A stretch of 64,000 nucleotides of DNA from Alphaproteobacteria bacterium HGW-Alphaproteobacteria-1 (GCA_002842985.1 PHEQ01000003.1:124001-188000), one strand, 5' to 3'. Positions 1-8,706 are shown, counted from the first letter of the stretch. Program-made: numbers and translations. The notes: a model not told the origin generated them from the sequence alone.

Positions 1-8
1 TGACGGGG

Positions 9-959
9 TTGCGGGCGCTGGTGCTGTCGCCGCTGTGCTGGTGGACGGCGCGCAGAACGGCCCGGCGGATGGCGCGGCCGGGATGGCGTGCGCCGGTGCC
101 GGTTATTTCGGTGGACAGCCTTTCGGGTGATGTGGCGCTGCCGGGGGCGCTTGCGGTGATCGAAAAGCTTCAGGGCAGAGGCCTTTCACCGGTAGTGCTG
201 ATAGGGCGGGATGTCGCCGCGCCGACAGGGGTGGACGAGCAGAAACATACGTATGCGGATGTTGGTGGTGCGGCTCTCCTTGCCGCAGCTTTCGCGCCGA
301 CATGGGTGGCGGGTGACCTGCTTGACGGTGCGCGGACAGTGCTTTCACATACGTTCGCGTATGGAAAATCTCCCGGCTGTATCGTTCTGATCGGAGAATC
401 CTATAACCCACGCATTCAAAGCGATATCTTCATTGCGATTGTCGATGCCGCCTGCGGGTTCGGCAACGGGTTGTGCCGCCCGGCGGGTCCGTTGCCGGAG
501 CCTTTGGAACAGGCAATGGCGCGGGTCGATATCTGTCTGACCATCGGCCGTCCCGCCCTGCATGAACAATTCGCCGCAGCATGGGGTCAGGTAATCCCGG
601 AGCATAACATACGTGCGCGTATGGAAGTGTTGCCAACCGGTATGGACTGGCGAGGCTTGCGTGTCCTGGCGTTTTCGGGCGCGCCCGCGCCGGAGCATTT
701 CGTGGCCACGCTGCGTGAGCTTGGGGCCGAGGTCGCGCGTGCGGTAACCCTGTCGGCGGGACAACCCGTCACGCGCGCGCTCATCACGCGGTTGCGGAAC
801 GAGGCGGCGATGCTTGGCGCGCAGCTTGTCACGACCGAAGCCGATGCCGTGCGCCTGCCCGGCGATTTGAGACGCGAGGTGCTGGTGCTGCCGATGCGGC
901 TTCGGGTCGAGGATTGGGGCGCGCTTGACGCGGTGCTGGACCGGCTGGGCATGGCATGA
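9..959 (+). CDS. lpxK: LpxK-like protein with the ATP-binding and catalytic motifs lost
   Basis: The protein resembles tetraacyldisaccharide 4'-kinase, which phosphorylates the lipid A precursor on the inner face of the cytoplasmic membrane. The resemblance is clear in the N-terminal ARPGWRAPVPVI stretch, in FGNGLCRPAGPLPEP and in the C-terminal LVTTEADAVRLP. Two essential motifs are gone. The P-loop (normally GGTGKTP after a VGNLT-like strand) reads VDSLSGDVALPG at residues 35-46, and the DDGFQN motif reads IGESYN near residues 128-133. The first 15-20 residues typical of the family are also missing. The nominal start is a TTG at 9, but the frame is open to the window edge, so the true start may lie upstream; the TGA at 1-3 is in another frame and may end a preceding gene. 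The reading frame is intact. Codons between about 230 and 640 look more AT-rich than the neighbours. It is either a diverged non-kinase or a decaying paralogue. Confidence 0.7.
   Translation: MRALVLSPLCWWTARRTARRMARPGWRAPVPVISVDSLSGDVALPGALAVIEKLQGRGLSPVVLIGRDVAAPTGVDEQKHTYADVGGAALLAAAFAPTWVAGDLLDGARTVLSHTFAYGKSPGCIVLIGESYNPRIQSDIFIAIVDAACGFGNGLCRPAGPLPEPLEQAMARVDICLTIGRPALHEQFAAAWGQVIPEHNIRARMEVLPTGMDWRGLRVLAFSGAPAPEHFVATLRELGAEVARAVTLSAGQPVTRALITRLRNEAAMLGAQLVTTEADAVRLPGDLRREVLVLPMRLRVEDWGALDAVLDRLGMA
246..261. repeat. CATACG element, copy 1 (imperfect)
   Basis: CATACGTATGCGGATG inside the LpxK-like gene, containing the perfect palindrome CATACGTATG. It is related to the two perfect copies at 348-363 and 608-623. 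Confidence 0.45.
348..363. repeat. CATACG element, copy 2 (perfect inverted repeat)
   Basis: CATACG-TTCG-CGTATG, a perfect 6-bp inverted repeat with a 4-nt loop, inside the LpxK-like gene. Confidence 0.6.
608..623. repeat. CATACG element, copy 3 (perfect inverted repeat)
   Basis: CATACG-TGCG-CGTATG, the same 16-bp design as copy 2 but in a different codon phase of the host gene, so the similarity is at DNA level and not protein level. Confidence 0.6.
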
Positions 960-961
960 CA

Positions 962-986
962 GGGGCCGGGACTGATGCCCGGCCCC
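962..986. terminator. Hairpin terminator between convergent genes
   Basis: GGGGCCGGG (962-970) pairs with CCCGGCCCC (978-986) across a 7-nt loop, just after the stop of the LpxK-like gene and facing the end of the reverse-strand DsbA-like gene. It probably serves both directions. Confidence 0.7.
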
Positions 987-1007
987 TTCGGTCCAGCGAA
1001 ACGGGGT

Positions 1008-1610
1008 TTATTGCGCCAGCTTCTCCTCGATGATCGCCTTGAGGTCGGCATAGGCCATGTTGCCATACTTCTTCTCGTTGATGATCAGCGTGGGGGTGGA
1101 ATTCACGTCATGCGCGGTGGCGTTCTCCTGATACCAGGCCACCAGCGCCTGTGCCTTGTCGCGGTCATTGAGGCACGCTTCGAGCGCGTCAGGCTCGATC
1201 CCGGCCAGTTTGCCGATGCGGCGCAGGTTGTCGGCGATGGCGGCGGGCTCTCCTTGCGCCCAATCGCGCTGTTGTGCGTAGAGCATGTCGGCGATGCCGA
1301 AAAATTTCTCCGGCCCGCCGCAGCGCGCCACCATCGACGCCCAGAGGCCGAACCGGTCGAAATAGACATCGCGGTAGACGAAGTGGATCTTGCCGGTGTC
1401 GATGTAGTCGGACTTCAGGTCCTTGAGCGGCCCGTTGTGGAAATTGGCGCAATGCGGACAGGTGAACGAGGCATATTCGATGATCGTCACCTTTGCATCC
1501 TCGGGGCCCATGGTCATTTCGGTAATCGTGCTCTCTTGCGCACTCAGCGGTGCGGCAAGGGTGGCGAGCGCCAGCACACCGGCGGCGAAGAGATGTTTCA
1601 TCAGGGTCAT
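1008..1610 (-). CDS. DsbA-family thiol:disulfide oxidoreductase, periplasmic
   Basis: A 200-residue secreted thioredoxin-fold protein. Residues 1-24 form a signal peptide ending near APLSA. The active-site motif CPHC is at residues 51-54 (ASFTCPHCANF), and the cis-proline loop VNSTPTLII lies near residue 172. An all-helical insertion between them is typical of the DsbA/BdbD group. It should oxidise or shuffle disulfides in exported proteins. Its ATG overlaps the stop of the upstream DciA-like gene by 4 bp, so the two are translationally coupled. This DciA-DsbA pair divergent from mutY is a familiar alphaproteobacterial arrangement. Confidence 0.88.
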   Translation of the reverse strand: MTLMKHLFAAGVLALATLAAPLSAQESTITEMTMGPEDAKVTIIEYASFTCPHCANFHNGPLKDLKSDYIDTGKIHFVYRDVYFDRFGLWASMVARCGGPEKFFGIADMLYAQQRDWAQGEPAAIADNLRRIGKLAGIEPDALEACLNDRDKAQALVAWYQENATAHDVNSTPTLIINEKKYGNMAYADLKAIIEEKLAQ

Positions 1611-2122
1611 GGTCTGTCCTTCTTCGATCTGGTCAATACATTCTGCGCCAGCTTTTCCAGCGCGGCGCGCAGGCTGTCATCGGTCACAGGCGCGACCAAT
1701 TCGCCCGCGCGGACGAGGGTCTCGGGGGCCGGCGCCGCCGGCGCGGCCTCGTGCCTGTGCGTGAAATCCGCCTGTCCCTCGTCAAAGCCCGTGGGCGCGG
1801 TCTGCGTCAGGCGGATGCGCACGATGGCGTTGTAACCATAGACGGCGTTGATCTTTTCGCGCAGCGATTCCTTCTGCATTTCCAGCATGGGGGCCTGCGC
1901 GCCGGTGGTCAGCAGCGTGAGTGTCGCGCCCATGCCGTGCCGCCCATAGGAGATATCGACCGGGCGCGCTATGGCGGCGATGCTCTCTCCCGCGATCTCG
2001 GGCCAGTGGGTCAACAGGCGCGTCTGCGAGAAACCACGCGATTCGGACGCGCGGCGAATGCTCGGCTGCAACAGCGCCGAGGTGCGTTTGAAGCCCTTCG
2101 GTCCGGTCTGGCGCATGGCCAT
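1607..2122 (-). CDS. DciA-like protein (DUF721)
   Basis: A 171-residue cytoplasmic protein with the DUF721 fold in its N-terminal two thirds. It has an HWPEIAGESIAAIARP stretch followed by strands that include GATLTLLTTGAQAPMLE and a helix ending in NAVYGYNAIVRIRL. DUF721 proteins include DciA, which recruits or loads the replicative helicase DnaB in bacteria that lack DnaC. The C-terminal 50 residues are low-complexity (PAAPAPET). It starts at ATG 2122, 81 bp from the divergent mutY start, and overlaps the following DsbA-like gene by 4 bp. The helicase-loader role is inferred from the family. Confidence 0.8.
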   Translation of the reverse strand: MAMRQTGPKGFKRTSALLQPSIRRASESRGFSQTRLLTHWPEIAGESIAAIARPVDISYGRHGMGATLTLLTTGAQAPMLEMQKESLREKINAVYGYNAIVRIRLTQTAPTGFDEGQADFTHRHEAAPAAPAPETLVRAGELVAPVTDDSLRAALEKLAQNVLTRSKKDRP

Positions 2123-2203
2123 GGTTGGTTCTCTCCCGTCTGGCGCTAATCTATGTCATGGAACGGGGGATGAAAGACCCGATTGCAGGCGAGGGGATAA
2201 ACT

Positions 2204-3271
2204 ATGCGTCAGGCCGCCGATCCGGGGGTGTTGCTGGACTGGTATGACACTCATGCGCGCGACCTGCCGTGGCGTATAAGCCCCGGTGCGCGGGCGCGCG
2301 GCGTCATGCCGGACCCCTATCGTGTGTGGCTGTCAGAGGTGATGCTGCAACAGACCACCGTTGCAGCGGTCCGGGCCTATTTCGAGCGGTTCACGACTCT
2401 CTGGCCCGATGTGGGGGCGCTCGCAGCTGCCGAGGACGGCACCGTGATGGGGGAATGGGCCGGGCTTGGATATTATGCGCGGGCGCGCAACCTGCTGAAA
2501 TGTGCGCGTGTCGTGGCGGGCGCGCATGGCGGGCGCTTTCCCGAGACGCGCGAGGGGTTGATGGCGCTGCCGGGGATTGGCCCCTATACGGCGGCGGCGA
2601 TCGCGGCCATTGCCTTTGACCGGCCCGAGGTGGTGGTCGATGGCAATGTCGAGCGGGTGATGGCGCGGCTCCATGACATCCGCACGCCCTTGCCCCGCGC
2701 CAAGCCCGAACTGACCGAAGTGGCGGCGCGGTTGACCCCCGCTGCGCGCCCGGGCGATTACGCTCAGGCGGTGATGGATCTGGGGGCGACGATCTGCACA
2801 CCGCGCGCGCCTGCCTGCGGGATATGCCCGTGGCGCGCCCCCTGTGCCGCGCGGGCCGCGGGGGTGGCGGAAAACCTGCCTGCGCGTCTGCCGAAAGTGC
2901 CCAAGCCGGTGCGCCTCGGCCATGCCTATGTGGCGCGGCGCGGCGATGGCGCGTGGCTGCTGGAGCGGCGGCCCGATGCGGGGCTTCTGGGCGGGATGCT
3001 GGGATGGCCCGGCAGCGACTGGGGCGAGGCGCCCGAGCCTGCGCCGCCGCTGACAGCGGCGTGGCGCGATATCGGCGTGGAGGCGCGCCACACCTTCACC
3101 CATTTCCATTTGCGGCTGCGGGTGCATGTGGCGATGGTCGGCCCCGAGGCGCTGCCCGAGCGCGGCACCTTCACGCCGCAGTCGCACTTTCGCCCCGCGT
3201 CGTTACCCACCGTCATGCGAAAGGTATTTGACCTTGCGCAAGGCGCGTTCGACACTTTGCCGCAAGACTGA
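2204..3271 (+). CDS. mutY: A/G-specific adenine DNA glycosylase MutY
   Basis: MutY removes adenine mispaired with 8-oxoguanine. At 355 residues it has the usual length. Visible motifs are VMLQQTTV in the N-terminal helical domain, the helix-hairpin-helix LPGIGPYTAAAI near residue 122, VVVDGNVERV carrying the catalytic Asp near residue 145, and a complete C-x6-C-x2-C-x5-C iron-sulfur ligand set (CTPRAPACGICPWRAPC). The C-terminal third is a Nudix-like domain for 8-oxoG recognition (ERRPDAGLLGGMLGWPG). It starts at ATG 2204 behind a GAGGGG ribosome binding site and is divergent from the DciA-like gene. Confidence 0.97.
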   Translation: MRQAADPGVLLDWYDTHARDLPWRISPGARARGVMPDPYRVWLSEVMLQQTTVAAVRAYFERFTTLWPDVGALAAAEDGTVMGEWAGLGYYARARNLLKCARVVAGAHGGRFPETREGLMALPGIGPYTAAAIAAIAFDRPEVVVDGNVERVMARLHDIRTPLPRAKPELTEVAARLTPAARPGDYAQAVMDLGATICTPRAPACGICPWRAPCAARAAGVAENLPARLPKVPKPVRLGHAYVARRGDGAWLLERRPDAGLLGGMLGWPGSDWGEAPEPAPPLTAAWRDIGVEARHTFTHFHLRLRVHVAMVGPEALPERGTFTPQSHFRPASLPTVMRKVFDLAQGAFDTLPQD

Positions 3272-3295
3272 TGGAAACCCCGCAAGGAGAGCGCC

Positions 3296-4432
3296 ATGAT
3301 CCCCGCCACTCAGGTTGCCCGTTTGCAAAGCGCGCTGCCGTTCTGGATGTCCTTTCTGCTGGTGCCGGTGGCGATCCTCGGCGCGGTGCATGGCGGCTGG
3401 ACCGTGATTCTTCTCCCGGTCATAACATGGTATTTCTTTTCCATCCTCGACGCCTTTCTCGGGACCTATACCAAGAATGCAGACCTGAACACGCGCGAGG
3501 ATCAACTGTTCTGGTATCGCGCGATCACAATGCTCTGGGCGCCGGTGCAGTTTCTGCTGCTTTACTGGATGATCTGGTATGTGACCGGGCCGGGCGACGC
3601 GCATCTGAACCCGCTGGAAACCATCGTGCTGTTTTTCGGGGTGGGCGTGATCACCGGCACGGTGGGGATCAATTACAGCCACGAATTGATGCATCAAAAG
3701 GACCGGGGAGAGCGGTTTCTGGGCGATGTTCTTCTGGCGATGGTGCTTTACTCGCATTTCCGGTCAGAGCACTTGCAGGTGCATCACCGCCATGTCGGCA
3801 CGCCGCGCGACCCGGTGACGGCGCGCTACAACGAGGGCTTCCACCGCTTCTTTCCGCGAGTTCTGCGCGAGTGCTGGCGCTCCGCGTTCCGCGCCGAAGC
3901 CGAGATGCTGGCGCGCAAGGGGTTGGCATGGCATGATCTCAAGAACCCGTTCTGGCGCTACTGGGCGCTTCAGGGCTACATGATTCTTCTGGCCGGGCTG
4001 ATTGGCGGCTGGGTCGGGCTGGGGCTGTTTTTCTGGCAGGCCATCGTTGCCATCTGGCAACTGGAGCTGGTCAATTACATCGAGCATTACGGCCTCACGC
4101 GCAAACATCTGGGCGAGGGCAGGTATGAGCACGTCAAGCCGCGCCATAGCTGGAACGCGGCGCATCGCGCGTCGAACTGGCTCTTGATCAATCTGCAACG
4201 GCATTCGGACCACCATTACAAGCCCGACCGCCGCTTTCCCCTGTTGCAGAACCATGACGAGGCCGCGGCCCCGCAACTGCCCTATGGGTATCCGGTGATG
4301 ACCATGGCGGCGATGGTGCCGCCCTTGTGGCGGCGGGTGATGAACCCGCGTGTGCGGCGCTGGCGGGCGATGTATTATCCCGAGATCACCGATTGGCGGC
4401 CCTACAACAAGGCCACGAACCCGATGTGTTGA
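3296..4432 (+). CDS. AlkB-type membrane di-iron alkane 1-monooxygenase
   Basis: An integral-membrane non-haem di-iron hydroxylase of 378 residues. The three histidine clusters of the family are present: HELMHQ near residue 128, HLQVHHRH near residue 160 and QRHSDHH near residue 301, plus NYIEHYGL, the family signature. Several hydrophobic segments fill the N-terminal 120 residues and residues 220-250. It would oxidise terminal methyl groups of alkanes or related chains at the cytoplasmic membrane using rubredoxin electrons; no rubredoxin gene is visible nearby. It starts at ATG 3296 with an AAGGAGA binding site, 24 bp after mutY. Substrate range cannot be read from sequence. Confidence 0.9.
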   Translation: MIPATQVARLQSALPFWMSFLLVPVAILGAVHGGWTVILLPVITWYFFSILDAFLGTYTKNADLNTREDQLFWYRAITMLWAPVQFLLLYWMIWYVTGPGDAHLNPLETIVLFFGVGVITGTVGINYSHELMHQKDRGERFLGDVLLAMVLYSHFRSEHLQVHHRHVGTPRDPVTARYNEGFHRFFPRVLRECWRSAFRAEAEMLARKGLAWHDLKNPFWRYWALQGYMILLAGLIGGWVGLGLFFWQAIVAIWQLELVNYIEHYGLTRKHLGEGRYEHVKPRHSWNAAHRASNWLLINLQRHSDHHYKPDRRFPLLQNHDEAAAPQLPYGYPVMTMAAMVPPLWRRVMNPRVRRWRAMYYPEITDWRPYNKATNPMC

Positions 4433-4448
4433 GAGCGGAACGTCATCT

Positions 4449-5870
4449 TCAGGCCGCAGACCCACCTACCGTCAGCCCGCCGATCAGCACCGTGGGCTGG
4501 CCCACGCCCACCGGCACCCATTGGCCCTGCTTGCCGCAATTGCCCATGCCGGGATCGAGCGCCATGTCGTTGCCGAGGCCACGGATCCTTTGCAGGGCTG
4601 TCGCGCCGTCCCCGATGAGCGTGGCGCCCTTGACCGCGCGGCCTATCTTGCCGTTCTTGACGCGGTAGGCCTCGGTGCAGGAAAACACGAACTTTCCGTT
4701 GGTGATGTCGACCTGCCCGCCGCCGAATCCCACGGCATAAAGTCCGTCCGTCATCTCCGCCACCAGATCGCCGGGGGTGGCGTCGCCGCCCAGCATGTAG
4801 GTGTTCGTCATGCGCGGCATGGGGGCGTGGGCATAACTTTCGCGCCGGCCGTTGCCGGTGGGCGTGACCCCCATCAGGCGCGCGTTCTGGCGGTCCTGCA
4901 TGTAGCCCACAAGGATGCCGTCCTCGATCAGCACGTTGCGGGCCGAGGGGGTGCCTTCGTCGTCGATGGTGAGGCTGCCCCTCCGGTCGGGGATTGTGCC
5001 ATCATCGAGCACGGTGACACCGGAGGCGGCGATGCGTTGCCCCATGAGACCGGCGAAGGCGGAACTGCCCTTGCGGTTGAAATCGCCCTCGAGCCCGTGG
5101 CCGATGGCCTCGTGCAGCAGGATGCCGGGCCAGCCGGGGCCAAGCACCACGTCCATCACGCCTGCGGGCGCGTCCTCGGCCGCGAGGTTCACGAGCGCCA
5201 CGCGCAGCGCCTCTCGGGTCTTGGCCTGCCAGTCGGCGGGGTCGATGAGGCCATCAAGCCCGATGCGTCCGCCGCCGCCCGCGCTGCCCTGTTCGCGGCG
5301 GCCGTCCTGCTCGACGATCACCGCGACATTGACGCGCGTCATGGGGCGCGTGTCGCTGAGGGTCTGGCCGTCGGGGCGCAGGATCACCACCTCCTGCAAC
5401 GAGGCCGCTAGCGAGGCGGTGACCTGCACCACGCGGGGATCGAGCGCGCGGGCGAAAGCGTCGATCTCGCGCAGTGTCTCGATCTTCACCGCGAAGGCGG
5501 CTCCGGCGATCGGGTCCGCGTCGGTATAAAGGCGGCGATTGGTGGCCACGGGACCGGCGGCAAGCGTGGCCCCGCCCGCACCCACGGCAAGGCGTGCGGT
5601 CTCGACGGCGCGTTTGAGCGCGGCTTCGGTCACCTCCGAGGAATGGGCATAGCCCGTCACCTCGCCGCGCACGGCCCGCAAGCCAAAGCCTTCGGAGGCG
5701 TCATAGGAGGCGGTCTTGAGCCGTCCATCGTCGAACATGAGCCCCTCGGCGCGGCGGCGCTCCAGAAACAATTCCCCATCGTCGGCGCCGTCGGTGGCGG
5801 CGCGCAAATGAGCAAGCGCCGCGTCCCGGTCCAGTCGGGTTTCGAAGGGGCGGAAGGGCGTTTCGGTCAT
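4449..5870 (-). CDS. tldD: TldD metalloprotease
   Basis: A 473-residue protein of the TldD/PmbA (U62) family. The zinc-binding motif HEAIGHGLEGD lies near residue 253, followed by FNRKGSSAFAGLMG and, towards the C-terminus, CTEAYRVKNGKIG and MGNCGKQGQWVPVGVGQP, all typical of TldD. In other bacteria TldD works with TldE as a heterodimeric protease that processes unfolded peptides; the partner is not in this window. It starts at ATG 5870, divergent from ctaC, with an FNR-type box 43-56 bp upstream of its start codon. It ends convergently with the AlkB-like gene. Confidence 0.94.
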   Translation of the reverse strand: MTETPFRPFETRLDRDAALAHLRAATDGADDGELFLERRRAEGLMFDDGRLKTASYDASEGFGLRAVRGEVTGYAHSSEVTEAALKRAVETARLAVGAGGATLAAGPVATNRRLYTDADPIAGAAFAVKIETLREIDAFARALDPRVVQVTASLAASLQEVVILRPDGQTLSDTRPMTRVNVAVIVEQDGRREQGSAGGGGRIGLDGLIDPADWQAKTREALRVALVNLAAEDAPAGVMDVVLGPGWPGILLHEAIGHGLEGDFNRKGSSAFAGLMGQRIAASGVTVLDDGTIPDRRGSLTIDDEGTPSARNVLIEDGILVGYMQDRQNARLMGVTPTGNGRRESYAHAPMPRMTNTYMLGGDATPGDLVAEMTDGLYAVGFGGGQVDITNGKFVFSCTEAYRVKNGKIGRAVKGATLIGDGATALQRIRGLGNDMALDPGMGNCGKQGQWVPVGVGQPTVLIGGLTVGGSAA

Positions 5871-5912
5871 GGGGCGGATGTCCTTTCGGGCGTCGAACCG
5901 CGGGGGGCGTAT

Positions 5913-5926
5913 TTGATCCAGATCAA
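5913..5926. promoter_or_regulatory. FNR/FnrL-type binding site
   Basis: TTGATCCAGATCAA is an exact match to the TTGAT-N4-ATCAA consensus of FNR-family regulators. It sits in the 199-bp divergent region between tldD and ctaC, nearer to tldD. Which direction it controls is not evident from sequence. Confidence 0.75.
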
Positions 5927-6069
5927 AAAAGCGTCCCTTTGCCGCAATGCGCGTTCTTGTGATGAGTGTGATAGTATGGTTTTAACCGGGACCGAGACAA
6001 TGGGATTCCATGGTATTCCTGCGATCCCGGCGCTAGAGAGACGAACAGTTCAACCGATCAGGGTGCACA

Positions 6070-6945
6070 ATGCGACTTAACCCCAGCCTTCTGGCCGCTC
6101 TGGCCGCCATCGTAGCCCTCCCCGCCGCCGCGCAGGAGATTGTCGGCGCGCCGATCAGGGGCGGAATCGGATTTCAGCCTGCGGCAACCGAACTGGCGAG
6201 TGATCTGCAATGGCTGGACGGGGTGATCAACGTCATCATCATCGCTATCGTGATTTTCGTGACCGCGCTTCTGGCCTATGCGGCGGTGAAATACGCCCGG
6301 CGGTCCAACCCGACCCCGGCGAAATTCACCCATAACACCCCGATCGAGATCGCCTGGACCATCGTGCCGATTCTGGTCCTTGTGTTCATCGGCGCCAATT
6401 CGCTGCCGATCCTGTTCAAGCAGCAGGAGATCCCCGAGGGCGAGATCAACATCAAGGTGACGGGGTATCAGTGGTATTGGGGCTATGAGTATACCGACCA
6501 CGATTTCGGCTTCGACAGCTATATGATCGGCGCTCCGGCGACGGGGGGTGACAACCGCCTCACCCCCGAGGTCGAGGCGCAACTGGTCGAAGCAGGCTAC
6601 AGCAAGGATGAGTTTCTGCTGGCGACAGATACCTCCGTTGTCGTGCCGGTGGGCAAGGTCGTCGTGATGACCGTGACCGGGGCGGACGTGATCCATAGCT
6701 GGACCATTCCCGCCTTTGGCGTAAAGCAGGACGCGGTTCCCGGCCGTCTGGCGCAGCTGTGGTTCAAGGCCGAGAAGGAAGGCATCTATTTCGGCCAGTG
6801 CTCGGAACTGTGCGGGCAGGCCCACGCCTACATGCCGATCACCGTCAAGGTGGTGAGCGAGGCCGAATACGAGGCATGGCTTGACGGAGCCATAGAGGAA
6901 TATGCCGGTGTGCCGCGTGCGCAGCAAGTGGCATTGGCCGACTGA
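6070..6945 (+). CDS. ctaC: Cytochrome c oxidase subunit II (aa3 type)
   Basis: Subunit II carries the CuA centre that accepts electrons from cytochrome c. The 291-residue precursor has a signal peptide (residues 1-22), two membrane helices around residues 50-70 and 90-110, and the electron-entry motif YQWYWGYEY near residue 134. The CuA ligand cluster [12 protein letters not shown] is near residues 245-256, with the upstream ligand His in ADVIHSW. It is the first gene of the oxidase and assembly run 6070-12948. The catalytic subunit I gene is not in the window, as is usual for rhodobacters, where it lies elsewhere. Confidence 0.97.
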   Translation: MRLNPSLLAALAAIVALPAAAQEIVGAPIRGGIGFQPAATELASDLQWLDGVINVIIIAIVIFVTALLAYAAVKYARRSNPTPAKFTHNTPIEIAWTIVPILVLVFIGANSLPILFKQQEIPEGEINIKVTGYQWYWGYEYTDHDFGFDSYMIGAPATGGDNRLTPEVEAQLVEAGYSKDEFLLATDTSVVVPVGKVVVMTVTGADVIHSWTIPAFGVKQDAVPGRLAQLWFKAEKEGIYFGQCSELCGQAHAYMPITVKVVSEAEYEAWLDGAIEEYAGVPRAQQVALAD

Positions 6946-6951
6946 GTGACC

Positions 6952-6973
6952 GGGCCGGGGATGATCCCGGCCC
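6952..6973 (+). terminator. Stem-loop after ctaC
   Basis: GGGCCGGG (6952-6959) pairs with CCCGGCCC (6966-6973) across a 6-nt loop and is followed by CTCCCTTT. It may terminate part of the transcript or stabilise the ctaC 3' end, since ctaB follows 38 bp later. Confidence 0.55.
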
Positions 6974-7010
6974 CTCCCTTTCCAGAGATGACGGATCAAA
7001 GACCAGACCC

Positions 7011-7958
7011 ATGAGTGACGCCAGCCTCAACAGCGCAAGCACCACGCAATCCGGCGAGGCGGGGTTCGGCGATTTCTTTGCCCTGCTCAAGCCGCGCGTG
7101 ATGACGCTTGTGGTCTTCACGGCGCTGGTGGGGCTTCTGGCGGCACCCGTGGCGGTGCATCCGGTGGTGGGGCTGGCGGCGATCCTCTTCATCGCCGTGG
7201 GCGGCGGGGCCTCTGGTGCGCTCAACATGTGGTGGGAATCCGACATCGACGCCAAGATGAAGCGCACCGCGCGCCGCCCGATTCCGGCGGGAAAGGTGAC
7301 GCGGGAAGAGGCGTTTGCCTTCGGCATCACGCTGGCGGTGTTCTCGGTGGTCATGATGTGGCTGGCCACGAACGCGCTGGCGGCGGGGCTTCTGGCCTTT
7401 ACCATCTTCTTTTATGTGGTGATCTACACCATCGGCCTCAAGCGCTGGACGCCGCAGAACATCGTCATCGGGGGTGCCGCCGGGGCGTTTCCGCCGATGA
7501 TCGGCTGGGCCGCGGCAACCGGCTCGGTCAGCATCGAATCGCTGTTGATGTTCGCGCTGATCTTTTTGTGGACGCCGCCGCATTTCTGGGCGCTCGCGCT
7601 GTTCATGCGGGGTGATTATGACAATGCGGGTGTGCCGATGCTGACTGTCACCCATGGCCGCCGCGCGACGCGCGTGCATATCCTGGCCTACACCGTGATC
7701 CTTGCCGTGATGGCGGTGGGTGCCGCGTTTACGCAGATCGGCGGGCCGGTCTATCTGGTCACGGCACTGGTCTTCAACGCGCTTTTCCTGCGTGATGCGG
7801 TGGCGATCTGGCGGCGCGACGAGGTGATGGCCGAGGCTGACAACTTCAAGGTGGAAAAACGCGCCTTCCGGCTGTCGCTGTGGTATCTTTTCGCGCATTT
7901 CACCGCGATCCTCGCCGAGGCGGCGCTGCGGGGCTTTGGCATGGCGGGCTGGGCATGA
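7011..7958 (+). CDS. ctaB: Protohaem IX farnesyltransferase (haem O synthase)
   Basis: A UbiA-superfamily polytopic enzyme that farnesylates haem b to haem O, the precursor of haem A for the aa3 oxidase. The family's prenyl-diphosphate/Mg motif NMWWESDIDAKMKRT lies near residue 72, and the second Asp-rich loop DYDNAGVPML near residue 204. The chain is 315 residues with about nine hydrophobic segments. Its stop overlaps the ATG of the next small gene by 4 bp. Confidence 0.96.
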   Translation: MSDASLNSASTTQSGEAGFGDFFALLKPRVMTLVVFTALVGLLAAPVAVHPVVGLAAILFIAVGGGASGALNMWWESDIDAKMKRTARRPIPAGKVTREEAFAFGITLAVFSVVMMWLATNALAAGLLAFTIFFYVVIYTIGLKRWTPQNIVIGGAAGAFPPMIGWAAATGSVSIESLLMFALIFLWTPPHFWALALFMRGDYDNAGVPMLTVTHGRRATRVHILAYTVILAVMAVGAAFTQIGGPVYLVTALVFNALFLRDAVAIWRRDEVMAEADNFKVEKRAFRLSLWYLFAHFTAILAEAALRGFGMAGWA

Positions 7959-8125
7959 GCTTTCGTGAGGAACACGAGTTGCACAAGCGCCGGTTCGGGC
8001 GCAATCTGGGGTTGGGGATCGTGCTGGCCGGATTTGTCGCGCTGGTCTTCGGGTTGACCATCGCCAAGGTCTCTAACGAGAATTTCGTCGTTCCGACGCA
8101 GGTCACCCAACAGGGAGGCAATTGA
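7955..8125 (+). CDS. Small single-span protein between ctaB and ctaG
   Basis: A 56-residue protein beginning MSFREEHELHKRRFG, with one hydrophobic segment at residues 18-37 and a short C-terminal tail. A charged N-terminus before one membrane helix suggests the C-terminus faces the periplasm. It overlaps the ctaB stop by 4 bp and its stop overlaps the possible TTG start of ctaG. A small protein in this position is a recurring feature of alphaproteobacterial oxidase operons and is usually called a cytochrome oxidase assembly protein. The role is inferred from position only. Confidence 0.85.
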   Translation: MSFREEHELHKRRFGRNLGLGIVLAGFVALVFGLTIAKVSNENFVVPTQVTQQGGN

Positions 8126-8706
8126 GCGCCATGGACCGCAATATGAAAACCCTTGGCCAATTGGTCGGCGTGGTGGTTCTCATGGGCGGGCTCGCGTGGG
8201 CCTCGGTGCCGTTCTATGACTGGTTCTGCCGCGTGACCGGTTTCGGCGGGGTGACGGGGGTAGCCGATGCGGGAAGCGCAGAGGTGCTTGAGCAAACCAT
8301 CAAGGTGCGCTTCGATGCCAGCAAGGAGCGCGGAATGCCGTGGGAATTCCGCCCGGTCGAACGCCAGATGGAGATCCGTATTGGCGAGACCGGTCTGGCC
8401 TTTTACGAAGCCTACAACCCCACCGACCGGGTCGTTGCCGGGTCGGCGAGCTATAACGTGACGCCCTACGAAGCGGGCGGTTTTTTCACCAAGATCGACT
8501 GTTTCTGCTTTACCGAGCAGGTCCTGCAACCCGGCGAGCGGGTGCAGATGCCGGTAACATTCTACGTGGACCCCGAGATCGTGACCGACCGCGAGGGGCA
8601 GTATGTCCACACGATCACGCTTTCCTACACGTTCCACGAGATCGCCCTGCCCGAGAGCCATGCGGCCCTTGCAACGGGCGCAAAAACCGACAAAACGCTG
8701 AACTGA
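8122..8706 (+). CDS. ctaG: Cox11/CtaG copper chaperone for cytochrome c oxidase
   Basis: Cox11 delivers copper to the CuB site of subunit I. This protein is anchored by one N-terminal helix ([19 protein letters not shown]) and its periplasmic domain carries the copper-binding CFCF motif in [10 protein letters not shown] near residue 129. Start choice is open. A TTG at 8122 overlaps the previous stop but sits only 3 nt from GGGAGG (8113-8118); the ATG at 8131 is 12 nt from it and gives a protein three residues shorter. Length (191-194 residues) fits the family either way. Confidence 0.95.
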   Translation: MSAMDRNMKTLGQLVGVVVLMGGLAWASVPFYDWFCRVTGFGGVTGVADAGSAEVLEQTIKVRFDASKERGMPWEFRPVERQMEIRIGETGLAFYEAYNPTDRVVAGSASYNVTPYEAGGFFTKIDCFCFTEQVLQPGERVQMPVTFYVDPEIVTDREGQYVHTITLSYTFHEIALPESHAALATGAKTDKTLN

